From assembly GCA_938009335.1 (NCBI GenBank), contig CALLHT010000040.1:1-7041 (forward strand): DNA of 7,041 nucleotides, written 5' to 3'. The position numbers and the translations under genes were made by a program. Numbering within the stretch: position 1 is the first letter of the stretch; the number at the start of each line of letters is the position of its first letter. Origin of the DNA: an uncultured Rhizobiaceae group bacterium (lineage in GTDB: Bacteria > Pseudomonadota > Alphaproteobacteria > Rhizobiales > Rhizobiaceae). Shown piece after piece: positions 5,584 through 7,041 of the stretch. The notes beneath the pieces are model-generated. The model was not told the origin of the DNA and did not search any database. It worked only from the letters and a program-made list of their open reading frames with translations.

Positions 5584-6036
5584 ATGACAGAGATTTTATT
5601 CTATCATCTGACCGAACGTACACTGGACCAGGTTTTGCCCGGTTTGGTTGAAAAGTCATTGCAACGCGACTGGAAGGTTGTGGTGCAGGCGGGGTCGGCG
5701 GAACGCTTGGAAACGCTGGATAGCCTATTGTGGACGTTTCGTGATGAGAGTTTTGTACCGCATGGCTCAACCCGGGACGGAACGGAAAACTTGCAACCGG
5801 TTTGGCTGACTGTCGAGAATGACAATCCAAATGCCGCCCACATCCGCTTTTTGGTTGATGGTGCAGATATTGATGAAACGCAAGACTATGCGCGTTTGGT
5901 CTATATGTTTGATGGTCACGATAATGCGGCTGTAGAACATGCCCGAGAACGGTGGAAGTTTCATAAAGAACAAGAGGGTGTAGAACAGACCTATTGGCAG
6001 CAAAACCCCAATGGCGGTTGGGAGAAAAAAGCGTGA
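5584..6036 (+). CDS. holC: DNA polymerase III chi subunit
   Basis: The chi subunit is part of the clamp-loader complex and links it to single-stranded DNA-binding protein. This 150-residue protein has the usual family length. Family features in order are a short N-terminal ILFYHLT strand, the conserved Trp50, FVPHG (57-61) and QPVWL (71-75). A DYARLVYMFDGHD segment (101-113) and the terminal helix with RERWKFHKEQ (121-130) follow. Alphaproteobacterial chi proteins often end in this Gln-rich, Trp-containing tail (TYWQQNPNGGWEKKA). The ATG at 5584 has only a weak GGG upstream, and no clear promoter is visible in the 87 bases separating it from the divergent secreted-protein gene. Its stop overlaps the GTG of the methyltransferase gene, so the two are likely co-translated. 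Confidence 0.93.
   Translation: MTEILFYHLTERTLDQVLPGLVEKSLQRDWKVVVQAGSAERLETLDSLLWTFRDESFVPHGSTRDGTENLQPVWLTVENDNPNAAHIRFLVDGADIDETQDYARLVYMFDGHDNAAVEHARERWKFHKEQEGVEQTYWQQNPNGGWEKKA
6020..6024 (+). promoter_or_regulatory. Ribosome-binding site deciding the methyltransferase start
   Basis: GGGAG lies 8 bases before the GTG at 6033, inside the WEKKA end of holC. It favours this start over the longer open frame from 5994. Confidence 0.75.
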
Positions 6037-6743
6037 GCGACAAGCATACCCAAGTTCCAGACGAAGCGTTCAAGCGTCGCCAGGACGCTGCGAAGGACCA
6101 GATCAACCAGTCCGACCGCGATGATCATCACACCAATCCGCGCCGCGATCAGTTTTTTGAAACCGTCTACGAAAATGCCGGGCGCGATGCTGCAATGGTG
6201 CCCTGGGCGGACCTTAAGGCAAAAGACCAATTGGCAGACTATCTTGCGTCTCAGCTGGGAGACGGTAAACGTGCTGTTGATGTGGGTTGCGGACTTGGCG
6301 ACAATGCGGAAGCGTTAGCGCAAGCGGGGTATGAAACGCTGGGTTTTGATTTTTCTCCCAAAGCAATTCAGTGGGCAAAGGATCGGTTCGGCGCCGGGCC
6401 TGTTGAGTACAAGGTGGGCGACTTGTTTGACCTACCGAAAGACTGGATCGGTCAATTTGATCTGGTGCATGAATGTTACACGCTGCAATCCATCCCGCCA
6501 GAGACGCTAGGCGAGACGATTCCAGCTATCAGCTCACTGGTTGCTGCGGGTGGAACGCTGCTCGTTTATACGCGTTTGCGTGATGATGGCTCAGACGTTG
6601 ATGGACCGCCTTGGCCGCTGGAACGAACGGCTGCACAATCCTTTGCAAGCCATGGGCTGACCCTCAAATCTGAAGCGCCGTTTTTCATTGAACGATGGGA
6701 CAGGAGCATTGAGCATACGTTCACCATTTGGGAGAAAGCCTAA
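6033..6743 (+). CDS. Class I SAM-dependent methyltransferase
   Basis: A 236-residue methyltransferase with a Rossmann-type core. Motif I is AVDVGCGLGD (81-90), the glycine loop that holds SAM. FDFS puts the acidic residue that binds the SAM ribose at Asp106. GDLFDLP (129-135) and FDLVHECYTLQSIPP (142-156) are the motif II/III regions. The leading FFETVYENAGRDAAMVPWADL (41-61) includes an aromatic/Pro-Trp patch seen in thiopurine-methyltransferase-like small-molecule enzymes, so a small substrate is more likely than DNA or protein. The N-terminal 38 residues are very hydrophilic. The GTG start at 6033 makes a GTGA overlap with the holC stop and has a good ribosome-binding site. The next gene starts within its stop codon (TAATG). 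The substrate is unknown. Confidence 0.85.
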   Translation: MSDKHTQVPDEAFKRRQDAAKDQINQSDRDDHHTNPRRDQFFETVYENAGRDAAMVPWADLKAKDQLADYLASQLGDGKRAVDVGCGLGDNAEALAQAGYETLGFDFSPKAIQWAKDRFGAGPVEYKVGDLFDLPKDWIGQFDLVHECYTLQSIPPETLGETIPAISSLVAAGGTLLVYTRLRDDGSDVDGPPWPLERTAAQSFASHGLTLKSEAPFFIERWDRSIEHTFTIWEKA

Positions 6744-7041
6744 TGCGGGTTGTTGGTATTATGTTTCTGCTGGCAGGACTTGGTCTTGGGCTTTTATGGC
6801 CTTGGGCACAGGCCAATTTCGGTGGCAATGAGCTCGAGAAGCTTGAGTTTTCAAATTTGCGAAACGGTGGCGAAGTGGTCACCTTCAACGCAACTCAAGC
6901 AGATAACCCAATCCGCATTCGTTTTCAGGCGAAATACTTGGTAGGCGCTAAACTGCCGCCGGTAAAAATTCCGGTGAAAGTGCTGATTACAGATCGGGAA
7001 GGTGCATTGCTGACCGGTGTGATTTCGTTCCCGACACAGGG
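6743..7041 (+). CDS. Hypothetical exported or membrane-anchored protein, 3'-truncated
   Basis: The gene runs off the right edge after 99 codons. The ATG shares a base with the stop of the methyltransferase gene (TAATG), and GGGAG lies 8 bases upstream. The protein starts with a hydrophobic segment, RVVGIMFLLAGLGLGLLWPWAQA, which is either a Sec signal peptide cleaved near AQA|N or an N-terminal anchor. The rest is beta-rich (EKLEFSNLRNGGEVVTFNA... IRIRFQAKYLVG... KIPVKVLITDREG...), like a periplasmic beta-sandwich domain. No family is recognised. It is translationally coupled to the methyltransferase, so both are likely part of one holC-headed transcript. Confidence 0.75.
   Translation, partial: MRVVGIMFLLAGLGLGLLWPWAQANFGGNELEKLEFSNLRNGGEVVTFNATQADNPIRIRFQAKYLVGAKLPPVKIPVKVLITDREGALLTGVISFPTQ

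Noticed and set aside
5582..6106. 174-codon open frame on the minus strand opposite holC
   Set aside because: It is antisense to the well-supported holC and runs into the methyltransferase gene. Its composition is Ser/Pro/His-rich, as expected of a shadow frame.

Overview
The window looks like a chromosomal segment of an alphaproteobacterium, possibly a marine one. This rests on the 3' part of a leucyl aminopeptidase gene (pepA) and the gene for the chi subunit of DNA polymerase III (holC), which I recall as close neighbours in many alphaproteobacteria. Codon use is mixed, with moderate GC. I cannot name a genus.

Layout. Left edge: the 3' part of pepA (+, 1-981). Then, all on the minus strand, comes a block of six genes lying between pepA and holC. 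In transcription order it starts with a small secreted protein (5496-5062) and a 61-residue orphan protein (4916-4731) that ends in a clear intrinsic terminator. A 303-base gap follows, holding that terminator, a possible insertion-sequence scar and a possible promoter. The block ends with a compact four-gene operon (4427-990): a glycosyltransferase-like protein and three sulfotransferases of visibly different subfamilies. Right edge, plus strand: holC (5584-6036), a class I SAM-dependent methyltransferase (GTG start at 6033) and the 5' part of an exported or membrane-anchored protein (from 6743). These three are chained by overlapping stop and start codons.

How it may work. The four-gene operon is coupled by an ATGA overlap, a 5-base gap and probably a TTGA overlap. 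It reads like a small glycan-tailoring module: one GT-A-type glycosyltransferase adds a sugar, and three PAPS-dependent sulfotransferases decorate the product. No PAPS-synthesis, polymer-export or polymerase gene is visible, so the module must draw on functions encoded elsewhere. The acceptor is unknown. The pepA and holC genes are housekeeping; the minus-strand block between them appears to be accessory DNA. The most interesting part of the window is this three-sulfotransferase plus glycosyltransferase islet and its likely insertion between conserved genes. Nothing here shows a CRISPR array, tRNA, rRNA or intact mobile element.
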